Translations under genes and position numbers: made by a program
NCBI RefSeq assembly: GCF_001939115.1
Contig: NZ_MQTZ01000043.1
Location: forward strand, 1 to 64,000
Source of the DNA: Leptolyngbya sp. 'hensonii'
GTDB lineage: Bacteria > Cyanobacteriota > Cyanobacteriia > GCF-001939115
Direction: 5' to 3'
Length of the DNA: 64,000 nucleotides
Part shown: piece after piece, positions 46,276 to 55,531 of the stretch
Numbering within the stretch: the stretch's first letter is position 1
Layout: each line of letters starts with the position of its first letter
Notes under the pieces: model-generated
What the model saw: only the letters and a program-made list of their open reading frames with translations
The model's database searches: none
What the model was told of the DNA's origin: nothing

Positions 46276-49200
46276 AACAACGCTTTTTCGCAGCTTCAAT
46301 CATCCAGGCAACCTTTCCCTGATCAGGCAGCAGAGCCGTTGGTTGAACCGGAATAGCGATGCCAGGCAGCCGGGTGTCTTCCAAAGTCGCATCACTGGTA
46401 AGCAATTCACCAGGATTCGCGGGCAGTCCCCCCTGCCCCAACAGAACAAAGCGACCTGTAGTTGCCACAGCCGGTCCTCCACAACCCTGCGCCACCAACC
46501 GGGAAGCATCCACCAGATCCCCAGGTAAAGGCCCCAAGCCCTTGCTGGGGTCAACGCCCGGTGTGTTGATGATGACCACACCGTTCACCCCAAAGGTTGA
46601 GCTGGCAGTGATGTCGTTCGTAGTATTGACTTGAGGGGTGGTCAGGGCAGATTGATAAGCAATCCCAAAAAGAGCCTGGGCGGTGATCTGGATATTCCCC
46701 CCCTTGCCCAAGAAGGCATTGGCGGTGATGTCGCTATTTTGATTGGGCAGGGCTACCAGAAACAGGGTAGAGATGGTGATATTCCCCCCGTCTCCTGCAC
46801 CGCCGGTAATCCCCGATGTGGCTGAAATCTGACTGTTATTGGTCATCTGGATAATCCCCGGGACAGTCAGGAAAATATTGCCCCCCTGGGTACTGGAACT
46901 GGTGGCAACAATCTTGCCATTGTTCAGCGTCAGATTATTAGCCTGCAGGAAAATACTGCCCCCCGGTCCCGATCCCTGGCTGTTCACAGAAATTGTGGCT
47001 CCATTGGTGAGGATGACCAGGTTGGGGTCAATTTTGATATCTCCCCCCTTGCCGGTAGCCCCTGCGATCGTATTGGCAAAAATCCCGGTGCCGTCCCCAT
47101 CGATGGCAATTTGATCCGTCACATTGATAACAATCGTGCCCGCATCCCCCTGCCCTGCTGTCCTGGCAATGATTTTGGCTCCACTGTCCAGCTTGAGGGT
47201 GTTGGCCTGGACCTGAATCATCCCGCCCATCCCGGACTTGCCATTACTGACACTGGAATCGATCGAAGATTGGTCAGACAGGTAAACCTGGTTAGCCCAC
47301 ACTGAAACTTGACTGGCTGTGCCTGTCCCCTCGGTCTGGGAGAACAGGGTGGAAACCTTGCTAAGGGTGAGGGTGCCGGTCTGGATCGTGACAGTTCCGC
47401 CGCTGCCACTGGCATCCAGAGCCACCCGGTTTCTGATGGTGGCATTGTTCAGCTCGATCGAGGTGGTGCCTTTGAGCAGGATATCGCCAGACTTGCCTGT
47501 GCCCAACTGGGCATTCTCAGAACTCACGGTTGCCCCATCCAGCAGTTGAATCTGGTTGGCCTGGATTTCAATTTTACCGGCGTTGCCCGTGCCGCCCTGA
47601 ATGGCCACATTACTGGCCACCGATCCTCCAATCAGTTGCAACGTTCCATCCACCTGGATATTGATATTGCTGGCGTTGGCCGCACCGGTTCCCGTACTGC
47701 TGGTGGAGATCAGGGTACCGGTACCATAGAAATTCTTGGCCTGGATGATGATGTCACTTCCCTGAGAACCCTGACTCTCGTTGGCGATCTGGTTCTTACC
47801 TTTGGCCAGAATATCGCCCTGACTCTGCAGGGTAATCAGGCCACCCTGAACCCCGGCACTGGTAATCCCACTGGCTGCCCCTGGATTGGCCAGCATCTCG
47901 ATATTCCCACCGCTCAGAACCGTGACCGTTCCTCCATTGCCCGGATTTTGGGTCTGCAGGGCGGAGGCATTAATCACCCGCAGGGTAATCCCGCTCTTGG
48001 ACTGCATCAGCACGTTGCCCCCATTCCCGGCAAAACTGCTGACGTTGGTTGTTGCAGTCGAGATCGGTCCATTGGCCAGCACGGTGACCTGACCTCCATT
48101 GCGAACGGTTGCAGCACCAACTGTAGCAGCGGCTGAGATTGATCCGTTAGTACTCAGCCCCGTTGCCCCCAGGGTTGTCACAGCGCCACGGGAGTCAATC
48201 ACCACCGTGCCCCCATTGGTGGCATTGCTGCTGACATTGATATTGTTAGTTGTGATATCCCCCGATAGCAGGGGATTGGCACTGTACTGATTGGTCAGAT
48301 AGACCAGGGCTGGATTAGCAACAGGTGCATTCGAAATGGTAATCGCACCGGTTTTAATATTGGATCCCGTCAGGGTTGGCGTCTGGAGCGTATTGGGGGT
48401 AAAACCAGCCAGGGGAGGAGCCGTTGACGTGGGCTGCTGTCCATTAAAGGGGGCCTGGTTCCAATCAATTCCGGCCCGGATGTCGAGGGTACGCTGGGTA
48501 TCACCGCCGATCGTCAAATCGGTGCCATTAGAGAGCTTGACCGCGCTGAGGGCATTATAGGGAATCGTTGTCCCCGGCAGTAAGTTGGTATTGCTGGGGT
48601 TAATCGTGGTGGTCTGAGTCCCGATCGCATTAATGGTAATGTTGCCGGTTTCTACACTCCCACCTGCCAGGATGTGCAGAGAGGCCCCCACGTAATTGCC
48701 AAGCTTCACATTCCCGATTGCCAGAATGATGGGGTCATTCGGGCTGATAACATCGCCCTGGCTGCCATCCAGTTGTTCCACTTTCAGATCCCGACCAGCA
48801 AAGAAACGGCCATCCCCTGTGACCGGATTGGCCGATCGTAGTATTAAATCTTGCCCTGCCACCAGGATGCTACCAGGATGCTGCAGGGCTGTGATATCTA
48901 GACTGCTGTTGCCCTGAATCTGTAAGTTCTCCCCGGCAAAGATCTGCAGGGGCGCGATCGGACTGTCGCTGATTTTGACCATGCCCTGGGCCTGCAGGGT
49001 GAGGTTTCCGGTGGTATTGAGGGTACTGCTGGGCAGAATCAGGTCTTGCTGAGCGGTCAGGGTGGCAGTTTGAGCAGTCAGAGTCTGGACCTGCACATTC
49101 CCCACCACGGATTCCACAGTGACCTGGCCCTGCAGGGCGGTCAACTGGCCTGTACTGGTCACTGAACTACCGGACAGGGTCAGGTCCTGACCCACTTTTA

Positions 49201-49813
49201 AGTCCCCTGCGTTGACGATCGCCCCCGTGGGCAGATTGCCAAACTGCACCCCGATCGGGACGTTCACGGTCAGCAGGGGCGGAGCCTGGGGATTAACTGC
49301 ACTGAATTCCCCGCTACTGCCCAGGGTGAGGCGATCGGCAGTGCTGGCGACAAAGGAACCACTGATATCCAGGCGAGAATTTGGTCCAAAGTAAATGCCA
49401 TTGGGATTAATCAGAAACAAATTGGCATTGCCCAGCACACCCAGGGTGCCTAAGATTTGAGAGGCCTGAGAGCCCGTAACCCGGCTGAGGATATTCTGGA
49501 TCCCAGCCGGATTATTGAAATAGACTTGCTGGCCATTGCCCACATTAAACTGTTGAAAGCTTTGAAACAGAAAGCTCCCCTGTTGCGCCCCTCCCTGAAT
49601 TAGGGTGGATGGGAGTCCTTTGATCTCAACACCGGGGGTCACGATGGAGGGGGTTGAACCCAAGGTATTATCTGGGACAATCTGAGCAAGGGCGCTCATC
49701 TGCACATTGAGCAGAAAACCGGAAATCAGGGCAGTACTGAGGGCCAGAGACAGCCGATGAAACCTGTTCCCATCGATCGGAGTGCTGAAGCCAGCTAATT
49801 TTCCGGAAATCAT
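46262..49813 (-). CDS. TpsA filamentous haemagglutinin-like exoprotein
   Basis: 1183 residues. Extended signal peptide (LSLALSTALISGFLLNVQMS, cleavage near ALAQ). The TPS secretion domain at about 45-260 has FQQFNVGNGQQVYFNNPAGI, ILSRVTG and the hallmark NLFLINPNGIYFGPN. The rest is a long right-handed beta-helix of repeats rich in Gly, Asn, Thr and Ser (GSGGTVTIQTGTLTL, GGNIFLTVPGIIQMTNN). The C-terminal region has LVAQGCGG and LPANPGELL, typical of cyanobacterial TpsA. It is exported by the downstream TpsB to the cell surface. Confidence 0.93.
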   Translation of the reverse strand: MISGKLAGFSTPIDGNRFHRLSLALSTALISGFLLNVQMSALAQIVPDNTLGSTPSIVTPGVEIKGLPSTLIQGGAQQGSFLFQSFQQFNVGNGQQVYFNNPAGIQNILSRVTGSQASQILGTLGVLGNANLFLINPNGIYFGPNSRLDISGSFVASTADRLTLGSSGEFSAVNPQAPPLLTVNVPIGVQFGNLPTGAIVNAGDLKVGQDLTLSGSSVTSTGQLTALQGQVTVESVVGNVQVQTLTAQTATLTAQQDLILPSSTLNTTGNLTLQAQGMVKISDSPIAPLQIFAGENLQIQGNSSLDITALQHPGSILVAGQDLILRSANPVTGDGRFFAGRDLKVEQLDGSQGDVISPNDPIILAIGNVKLGNYVGASLHILAGGSVETGNITINAIGTQTTTINPSNTNLLPGTTIPYNALSAVKLSNGTDLTIGGDTQRTLDIRAGIDWNQAPFNGQQPTSTAPPLAGFTPNTLQTPTLTGSNIKTGAITISNAPVANPALVYLTNQYSANPLLSGDITTNNINVSSNATNGGTVVIDSRGAVTTLGATGLSTNGSISAAATVGAATVRNGGQVTVLANGPISTATTNVSSFAGNGGNVLMQSKSGITLRVINASALQTQNPGNGGTVTVLSGGNIEMLANPGAASGITSAGVQGGLITLQSQGDILAKGKNQIANESQGSQGSDIIIQAKNFYGTGTLISTSSTGTGAANASNINIQVDGTLQLIGGSVASNVAIQGGTGNAGKIEIQANQIQLLDGATVSSENAQLGTGKSGDILLKGTTSIELNNATIRNRVALDASGSGGTVTIQTGTLTLSKVSTLFSQTEGTGTASQVSVWANQVYLSDQSSIDSSVSNGKSGMGGMIQVQANTLKLDSGAKIIARTAGQGDAGTIVINVTDQIAIDGDGTGIFANTIAGATGKGGDIKIDPNLVILTNGATISVNSQGSGPGGSIFLQANNLTLNNGKIVATSSSTQGGNIFLTVPGIIQMTNNSQISATSGITGGAGDGGNITISTLFLVALPNQNSDITANAFLGKGGNIQITAQALFGIAYQSALTTPQVNTTNDITASSTFGVNGVVIINTPGVDPSKGLGPLPGDLVDASRLVAQGCGGPAVATTGRFVLLGQGGLPANPGELLTSDATLEDTRLPGIAIPVQPTALLPDQGKVAWMIEAAKKRCYDRE

Positions 49814-50249
49814 AACTGTATTAAGGGATCACACTCAAGAGGCAGGACATCAGTCTCACCCATTAGTCTGGGGAAAATTACAGATCAGACGCAACAATCA
49901 GTGTTTCGGTGATACTATCGCAGTCTTTCCGCAAAGAAAAGGGATTAAGGTTACAAAAACCAGGCCAATAGCACCTGAGTTTCTGTGAATCTGCTGAGAG
50001 AGAACAACTTACGAAACTTTTCCCTTTTACAATCTCGACGCGAAGCGGTCTGGAAACCGCATTATTACTTAATGAATTAGCCTTAACCAGACCTTGGCGG
50101 GGCTTCAAATTATCACTTCGTAAGTTGATAGTTATTGAGCGTTTTTTTTGGATTGCTTTAAATCTTTGACTTTCTGAAGAGGCCGAAGATCATTCCTCAG
50201 GGCAGCAAAAAGTCAGGATTATGATTGACTGACGACAGTTTTCACGTAG
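49814..50249. other. Upstream region of the two-partner secretion operon
   Basis: About 435 bp without a supported gene, presumably carrying the TpsA promoter. A 68- and a 76-codon frame occur but have no domain, ribosome site or composition supporting them. Confidence 0.4.
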
Positions 50250-50340
50250 TAGCACGGCAAATCTAATTTGTTAGGTCAAACGTCTCTAAAACGCTTGAAC
50301 TGTCCCGTGATCAAACCAACAGTTTAAGCTTGCCGTGCTA
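50250..50340. mobile_element. 91-bp element with TAGCACGGCAA inverted ends
   Basis: Left end TAGCACGGCAAATCTAA and right end TTAAGCTTGCCGTGCTA are inverted repeats, 11 bp perfect then imperfect. There is no coding capacity. It looks like a MITE or a large hairpin and is the first of three palindromic elements in a row. Confidence 0.65.
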
Positions 50341-50418
50341 ATAGGTTGGGTGGAGCAAAGGGAAACCCGACATTGTCAAGGGTTTTGCGTTGGGTTTCGG
50401 ACCTCAACCCAACCTATA
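50341..50418. repeat. Palindromic repeat of the TAGGTTGGGT family
   Basis: ATAGGTTGGGTGGAG at the left pairs with CCTCAACCCAACCTAT at the right. The interior contains GAAACCC and GGGTTTC. This repeat type (TAGGTTGGGTT...AACCCAACCTA) is familiar from many cyanobacterial genomes. It directly abuts the preceding element. Confidence 0.7.
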
Positions 50419-50424
50419 GATTTT

Positions 50425-50563
50425 AAGGAGCGTGGATTTAATAACTCCGAGATTTTCAGCCCTCACCCCCAACCCCCAACCCCTCCCCCTCTCCCGCCGG
50501 GAGAGGGGGCAGGGGGGTGAGGGCAAGCAGAAGTTTATCGGTGTTATTTAATTCTCATTCCTA
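50425..50563. mobile_element. Diverged second copy of the fusA-upstream MITE
   Basis: Left end AAGGAGCGTGGATTTAATAAC and right end GTTATTTAATTCTCATTCCT mirror each other imperfectly. The centre has CCCTCACCCCC and GGGGGGTGAGGGC, as in 34228-34361. It follows the TAGGTTGGGT repeat by 6 bp. Confidence 0.65.
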
Positions 50564-50648
50564 AGGGTTTCAGGCGTTTTATCAGTCAATCCAGTTAGGG
50601 TTCAATGTTGTGCTTTGAAATTCAAAACTACTATCTCAATGATTGCTT

Positions 50649-50798
50649 TTCAAGATTCAATCATTCTGCTCTGAACTTTGCACGTTTTTCATCAAGATGA
50701 AGCTGCTTCAAAGAACATTAAACTGCTGATCCTGAACAGTACAGTTCAAGATTCAATCACCCCACTCTGAACTTTGCACCTTTTTCATCAAGATGAAG
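50649..50798. repeat. Two 54-bp direct repeats each ending in a dyad
   Basis: Copies at 50649-50702 and 50745-50798 differ at five positions (period 96 bp). Each ends with TTCATCAAGATGAA, a dyad with TTCATC/GATGAA arms. They lie 380-530 bp upstream of the exported-protein gene at 51176 and could bind a regulator; 50564-51175 otherwise holds no gene. Confidence 0.7.
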
Positions 50799-51175
50799 TT
50801 TCCTTGAAGGATAGAACAGGCTTTATTCAAGCTTTAATTAAGCCCAGTTCAGACTGCAAATCCTGAACCCGTTGACTTAGGACCTTCTGCCCTGTGATCC
50901 CTCTGCCATGCCGGTTTCAGTCCATGTTTTTTCTGTGAAGTCAGACCGCTCCTCCTTGATCTTCCTTATTCCAGAAGAATATGCTCTGCCTTATGATGTC
51001 TGATCTGGTAATTCTGCAGAGAAGGCATCCCAGTGTTTTCCCTGTAATTGGAAATGGTTTTCTTGAAGTGAAAGGATTTGCTTCGAGTTGGGAACGGATG
51101 TTGCTGGTTTTTTGATGAGTGCTCCAATAACTTTTGACTTATTAACTCTACATTCAGGCTAGGAGATGTTCAGGT

Positions 51176-52081
51176 ATGGATCAGGGCAGAGCAAATTTTA
51201 ATGTTCGACAGTGGGTTGTGCTGGCAGCTTCCGCATTGGGTGGGGTTTGTCTCAGTTCTGACCCATCCCAGGCGGCATTGATCTTAAACTTCAATAACGC
51301 CTACGATCAGGACAATAATCCCATTACTGAAATCAGTGAAGCGACGGGTGCGGTGAATTTAGCCGATGACCCCACGGCTGAGACCACATTCTTCTTTGAA
51401 AATATTATTCTCGATGATGGCGTTAACGAAGCCACGGTGACTGGTTTCGCCACAGCCAAGCAAGGTAACGTTTTACTCTCCACCCAGACCGGTGGCACTC
51501 TGCCAGGGGTGTTTATCAGCCTGTCTGGATTTAAGATTCAAGCAGCGGCAGGAAATACGGGTAATTTGAATCTCGCTGATTTTCTGACAGTCTCCGAAAC
51601 CTTTGAGGGCTTCCCCTTCGGTCCCTATGCCGTTGGCCAGTCCTACATGGATGGCAATGTTTTAAACTCCAATGCGACCGACAAGCTCCAGATCGACTTT
51701 GCAGCTCAGTCGCCCGCAGGTGGAAACCTGGGCAATATTCTGACCTACATTGCGCCAACCTCTGCACCGAAATTGCCCATTGCTACGGGTAAAACCGCCG
51801 CTGGGGATTTTCCGCTACCGATTAACTTTAACAGCCCCACCCTCACCATGGTTGCAGACATCAATCTGGCTCCCGGTGGGACGTTTGACCTGCCAAATAC
51901 GGTCTGTTTTGCGATCGCCAGTTTTGACACCATCACTACCGATGGCACCAACGAAACGAAGTTCACCCAGAATGATGCCCGCAATAGCTGTAAGAAATCT
52001 ACCCCTGAAGCATCTCCTCTGGCTGGTTTGGCTGCCATCATTACCCTGGCCGGGGTGGGAATTGTAAAGCGTCACTCCTGA
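51176..52081 (+). CDS. Exported protein with PEP-CTERM-like sorting tail
   Basis: 301 residues. Signal region at about 10-35 (QWVVLAASALGGVCLSS, cleavage near SQAAL). The mature part is acidic, Thr/Asn-rich and likely beta-sheet. The C-terminus is TPEASPLAGLAAI, a hydrophobic stretch, then VKRHS: the layout of a PEP-CTERM-type signal, though with PEAS rather than PEP. It has its own terminator. Function unknown; likely surface or matrix located. Confidence 0.75.
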   Translation: MDQGRANFNVRQWVVLAASALGGVCLSSDPSQAALILNFNNAYDQDNNPITEISEATGAVNLADDPTAETTFFFENIILDDGVNEATVTGFATAKQGNVLLSTQTGGTLPGVFISLSGFKIQAAAGNTGNLNLADFLTVSETFEGFPFGPYAVGQSYMDGNVLNSNATDKLQIDFAAQSPAGGNLGNILTYIAPTSAPKLPIATGKTAAGDFPLPINFNSPTLTMVADINLAPGGTFDLPNTVCFAIASFDTITTDGTNETKFTQNDARNSCKKSTPEASPLAGLAAIITLAGVGIVKRHS

Positions 52082-52165
52082 TAGGGGATGGCAAGCAAGT
52101 CGGTTGAAATCGGCTGATTTGCAGTTCAGTGGAATGTTCTCTCTATTCTCTTAAGTCAACGGGAC

Positions 52166-52197
52166 AGGGTCATGGCATAGCCATGACCCTATTTTTT
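52166..52197. terminator. Strong intrinsic terminator
   Basis: A perfect 11-bp stem AGGGTCATGGC/GCCATGACCCT with a 3-nt loop is followed by ATTTTTT. It lies between the convergent exported-protein and glutathione peroxidase genes and overlaps the latter's stop region. Confidence 0.9.
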
Positions 52198-52695
52198 GGG
52201 CATCAATAATCCTTGAATGTCCTTTTCCAATTCCTCTGGCTTTGTGGTAGGTGGATATCGTTTAACCACCGTGCCATTCCGATCGACCAGGAACTTGGTG
52301 AAATTCCACTTAATCCCCTCCGTCCCGAAAATTCCTGGTGCCGCCTTTTTCAGATATTGATACAGCGGATGGGCATTACTCCCATTGACCTCAATTTTCT
52401 GGAAAAGGGGGAAGGAAACCCCAAAACGAGTTTCACAAAAGGACTGAATCTGATCAGCGTTTCCTGGTTCCTGCTGACCGAACTGGTTACAGGGAAATCC
52501 CAGAATCACCAGTCCCTGACCAGCATACTGATCGTAGAGGGCCTGCAGCCCCTGATATTGGGGTGTAAAGCCGCACTGACTGGCCGTATTCACAATCAGT
52601 AAAACTTTGTCTTTATACGTGTTGAATGAGACTGAAGTTCCATCTAGACCTGTGGCAGAAACGTCGTAGATTGATGCAGGGATCTGTGCCGTCAT
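52189..52695 (-). CDS. Glutathione peroxidase family (thiol peroxidase)
   Basis: 168 residues from ATG at 52695 (an upstream ATG adds four). Catalytic tetrad positions are visible: Cys in NTASQCGFTPQY, Gln in CNQFGQQEPG, Trp and Asn in IKWNFTKFLVDRNG. Cys replaces selenocysteine, as in BtuE-like enzymes. It reduces hydrogen and lipid peroxides, with thioredoxin or NADPH-dependent donors in cyanobacteria. Single-gene unit by context. Confidence 0.94.
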   Translation of the reverse strand: MTAQIPASIYDVSATGLDGTSVSFNTYKDKVLLIVNTASQCGFTPQYQGLQALYDQYAGQGLVILGFPCNQFGQQEPGNADQIQSFCETRFGVSFPLFQKIEVNGSNAHPLYQYLKKAAPGIFGTEGIKWNFTKFLVDRNGTVVKRYPPTTKPEELEKDIQGLLMPKK

Positions 52696-52762
52696 GGAGC
52701 CTAACACTCTCTAAAATGGAAATATTACTTAATGATCTTACTACGATCGCTGCTGGTGGTGC

Positions 52763-53971
52763 ATGCTCCCAACGTCAATGAATCTTTGGGCTGGTGATCA
52801 GCCACCCATGCAACCTCCGTCACTGTCTCTGCCTTTGCCACCGCCATTGAGGATGTCGGAACCAGGGTCCTTTGCCCATCACACCCTGACCCACCGCTGG
52901 CCCACGATCGCCCACCGTGTGATCCCAGAAAATAACTTTTCATCGGAGATTGGGGCCAGGCTGATCGCTCTGACCGAGGACTTATCGAGGGGCCGGGTCC
53001 GTCCCCTGCAGGATCAGGCACCGGACACAGCAGCTTGGCGATCGTATCTACAACCCTGGCTGGGAAAGCCCTGGCTGGAACTGCCCTGGTTTTTTGCTGA
53101 GGTTTACTTTTACCGTCGCCTGCTGGAAGCCACCCGCTATTTTGAGCCAGAGGAGGGGCAGGGCATCGATCCGTTCCGATCTCAGAAGCAGGCTGCGCTG
53201 CATACGGCTTTGGTGGATATTCAGGGCATGGGAGACTCTTGGAACGACTTGATTTACAGCAGCTTATGGGGCAACCGGGCTGACCTCAGCCTGCGGCCAG
53301 AGACTACAGTTCCAGCATTTCTGGGCCAGACTATGCACCAGAATCGAATTCTGGTCGATGATACGCCAGCATTGCAGGCTATCCTGCTCGATCGGTCCCA
53401 TGCTCGACTGGATTGGATTGCCGACAATGCTGGATTTGAACTAATCTGTGACCTGTTGCTGATCGATCTACTGCTGAGGGACGCGATCGCCCAGACCGTA
53501 CATCTGCATCTGAAATCCCACCCCACCTTTGTTTCGGATGCCACGATCGGGGATCTGCACCACACCCTCACGGCTCTGGCTGCCGATGTGGCTACCCGGT
53601 CTGTGGCCGAACGCTTGCAAGGCTTCCTGGAACAGGGACAGTTGCGTCTTGTTGCAGATCCCTTCTGGACTGCCCCCCTGGTATTCTGGGAAATGCCCGC
53701 TAACCTGCACCAGGATCTGAGCCAGTCCAATCTGGTGGTAATCAAAGGGGATGCGAACTACCGTCGCCTCCTGGGCGATCGTCACTGGCCCTTTACCACC
53801 CCTCTGGCAGACATTCTGGCCTACTTCCCTACTTCCCTGGTAGCCCTGCGAATTCTGAAATCTGAGATTGTGGTTGGCCTGGACTCTGAACAACTGAGAA
53901 CCTTACCCCAGAAGGATCAGAGCTGGCTGGTTAATGGCAAGTGGGGTCTTATTCAGGGTTACTTTTGCTGA
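52763..53971 (+). CDS. DUF89/ARMT1-like damage-control phosphatase
   Basis: 402 residues from ATG at 52763; ATGs at 52778 and 52808 are alternatives. PLPPPLRMSEPGSFAHHTL opens the conserved region. The metal site appears as WIADNAGFELICDLLLID (Asp-Asn pair) and the later KGDANYRRLLGDRHW. Family members hydrolyse damaged phosphometabolites; ARMT1 in eukaryotes was also reported as a carboxyl methyltransferase. It is divergent from glutathione peroxidase. Confidence 0.85.
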   Translation: MLPTSMNLWAGDQPPMQPPSLSLPLPPPLRMSEPGSFAHHTLTHRWPTIAHRVIPENNFSSEIGARLIALTEDLSRGRVRPLQDQAPDTAAWRSYLQPWLGKPWLELPWFFAEVYFYRRLLEATRYFEPEEGQGIDPFRSQKQAALHTALVDIQGMGDSWNDLIYSSLWGNRADLSLRPETTVPAFLGQTMHQNRILVDDTPALQAILLDRSHARLDWIADNAGFELICDLLLIDLLLRDAIAQTVHLHLKSHPTFVSDATIGDLHHTLTALAADVATRSVAERLQGFLEQGQLRLVADPFWTAPLVFWEMPANLHQDLSQSNLVVIKGDANYRRLLGDRHWPFTTPLADILAYFPTSLVALRILKSEIVVGLDSEQLRTLPQKDQSWLVNGKWGLIQGYFC

Positions 53972-54100
53972 GAACAGCCCTGATTTTGTGAACGAATGTC
54001 GAGTCTGCGTTAAGAAGGGCAAACTCCCATCAAGAATGGTGTGATCCCAGGTTGGATGGAAAAAGAGCGGATTACCATAGGAGTATTGAGTTAGGTATTA

Positions 54101-54325
54101 ATGCTTATGTCTGCTGCCACCCTATCTCGCCCTTCAATGACCCTGGAAGATGCTTACCGCGATACCAGAATTCAACAATGGTTGAAAAGCAAAGGCTGGA
54201 AGTTAGAAGCTCCCTGCTTCGGCTGGAACTACTGGCACATTGAACTGGGGCAAGGGGCCGTTCTGCCAGTGACACCCTTTTTGCTGATGAAGATGTACCT
54301 GAAAGACTGTCCTACCAGGGGTTAG
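54101..54325 (+). CDS. Small hypothetical protein
   Basis: 74 residues (MLMSAATLSRPSMTLEDAYR at the start; ATG at 54107 also possible). The middle has IQQWLKSKGWKLEAP and FGWNYWHIELGQG, aromatic-rich and protein-like. The end is LLMKMYLKDCPTRG. No family recognised. The gene is flanked by a palindrome that could terminate it. Confidence 0.5.
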   Translation: MLMSAATLSRPSMTLEDAYRDTRIQQWLKSKGWKLEAPCFGWNYWHIELGQGAVLPVTPFLLMKMYLKDCPTRG

Positions 54326-54380
54326 GGGTGGAATGGCGTTATTACCTCCCAACCAGACTAGCCACCGCTATGAACATAGG

Positions 54381-54405
54381 TAAGGGCGCAACCTCTGCGC
54401 CCTTA
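54381..54405. terminator. GC-rich palindrome between convergent genes
   Basis: TAAGGGCGCA and TGCGCCCTTA are perfect 10-bp arms around ACCTC. No T run follows. It resembles the GGGCGC palindromes found between many cyanobacterial genes, so it may be a dispersed repeat acting as terminator. Confidence 0.6.
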
Positions 54406-54468
54406 CAGAATCAATCCCCTGTGATAGCCAGATATTCAGATGGGGTTTCTCTCTCCTCCCCTCTTCTT

Positions 54469-54897
54469 TCAGGAATTGTGAGGACAGGTTTGCAAATCCT
54501 GTTGCATCAGGTGATCGCGAATGGCCCGCTGTTCTGGGCTGGCAGCTTCTAGCCCAATCCAGGCTTGAACAACTTCAGGATTAAACCCCACAAGATAACG
54601 ATCGCCCACTCGCAGCAGCGGTCGTCGAATCAGCAAGGGGTTTGCCATCATCAGAGTCAGGGCTGTGGCTGCATCAACTTGCTCTGGAATAACTTCACCC
54701 ACTTGAACCGCTGGGGCTGTGGGGTTAAACCATTCTGCTACCGGCAAATCTCCAAAAAACGGACGTAATCTCTCCGCTGTCCAGTTTTCCGTGAGGAGAT
54801 TGCGTGCTTCCACCAGATGACCGGCAGCTTGTAATAGGGCTTTTTGGCGGGTGTTGTTAATACAACCTGGTTTTTCATAGAAAATTACCTTTGCCAT
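54469..54897 (-). CDS. ArsC/Spx-like nitrogenase-associated protein
   Basis: 142 residues with a thioredoxin-like ArsC fold start: VIFYEKPGCINNTRQKALLQ. The active-site Cys is present in PGCINN, and the later RRPLLRVGDRYLVGF matches the family's catalytic-Arg region. This subfamily is annotated as nitrogenase-associated because members lie in nif clusters (NifO-like). No nif gene is in this window, so a role in nitrogen fixation is unproven. The gene precedes the ArsC-like family's usual metal motifs of none. Confidence 0.8.
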   Translation of the reverse strand: MAKVIFYEKPGCINNTRQKALLQAAGHLVEARNLLTENWTAERLRPFFGDLPVAEWFNPTAPAVQVGEVIPEQVDAATALTLMMANPLLIRRPLLRVGDRYLVGFNPEVVQAWIGLEAASPEQRAIRDHLMQQDLQTCPHNS

Positions 54898-54910
54898 ACT
54901 ATTCTCTTCC

Positions 54911-55276
54911 TCAATTCAGGCCAGAATCGCTCTGACTGATGATCCATTGCAGCTCCAGCCAAAACCGGGGGTCAGAGGTTCTCAGCTTGGACATGGGGTC
55001 CCGCACAATGCGGGTAGCATTAATGCAAACGACATCCTGCAACCCAATGATTTGAGCAACTCGGCGCAACTTGCTCTTCTGCAACTGCATGGTGGGCAGA
55101 GCATCGCCAGGAGAATAAACGCCAATATACTGCAATCGTTTGGGCGGATTTCCCCAAGTGGAGAAGATGACTTTTACATAGCATTGCTGTAACAATGCCC
55201 CCACACTGGGATAAACAAAGTCAACAAGATCTCTAAATTCCTGGCTCAGCCCTTCCTCACCGACCCATTGCATCAT
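54911..55276 (-). CDS. Hypothetical protein cotranscribed with the ArsC-like gene
   Basis: 121 residues, 13 bp upstream of the ArsC-like gene. MMQWVGEEGLSQEFRDLVDF begins the protein; later FSTWGNPPKRLQYIGVYSPG and RVAQIIGLQDVVCINATRIV. No signal, membrane segment or known motif. The close spacing suggests a shared operon. Family not recognised. Confidence 0.6.
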   Translation of the reverse strand: MMQWVGEEGLSQEFRDLVDFVYPSVGALLQQCYVKVIFSTWGNPPKRLQYIGVYSPGDALPTMQLQKSKLRRVAQIIGLQDVVCINATRIVRDPMSKLRTSDPRFWLELQWIISQSDSGLN

Positions 55277-55531
55277 TGATCTGATTTTGGTGTTACTTTT
55301 ACAGCTATATATAGCAAGTCGTTTGAAATCTGAAGAACTCCCTCATCGGCTTTTGCAGCAAACTAAAAAATGTACTCAAAGCTACAAATAACCTGCAACG
55401 CTCTAGTTCTGGAGATCGAGGGAGATGGGGGTCTGGTATTTTATTCTGATTTTGTGAGTACTTCTGGGGTAGGGGATTGAGAGTTTGGATTGGATTGCTA
55501 TACATTGATCTCAATCTATTCCGTAGCTGTT

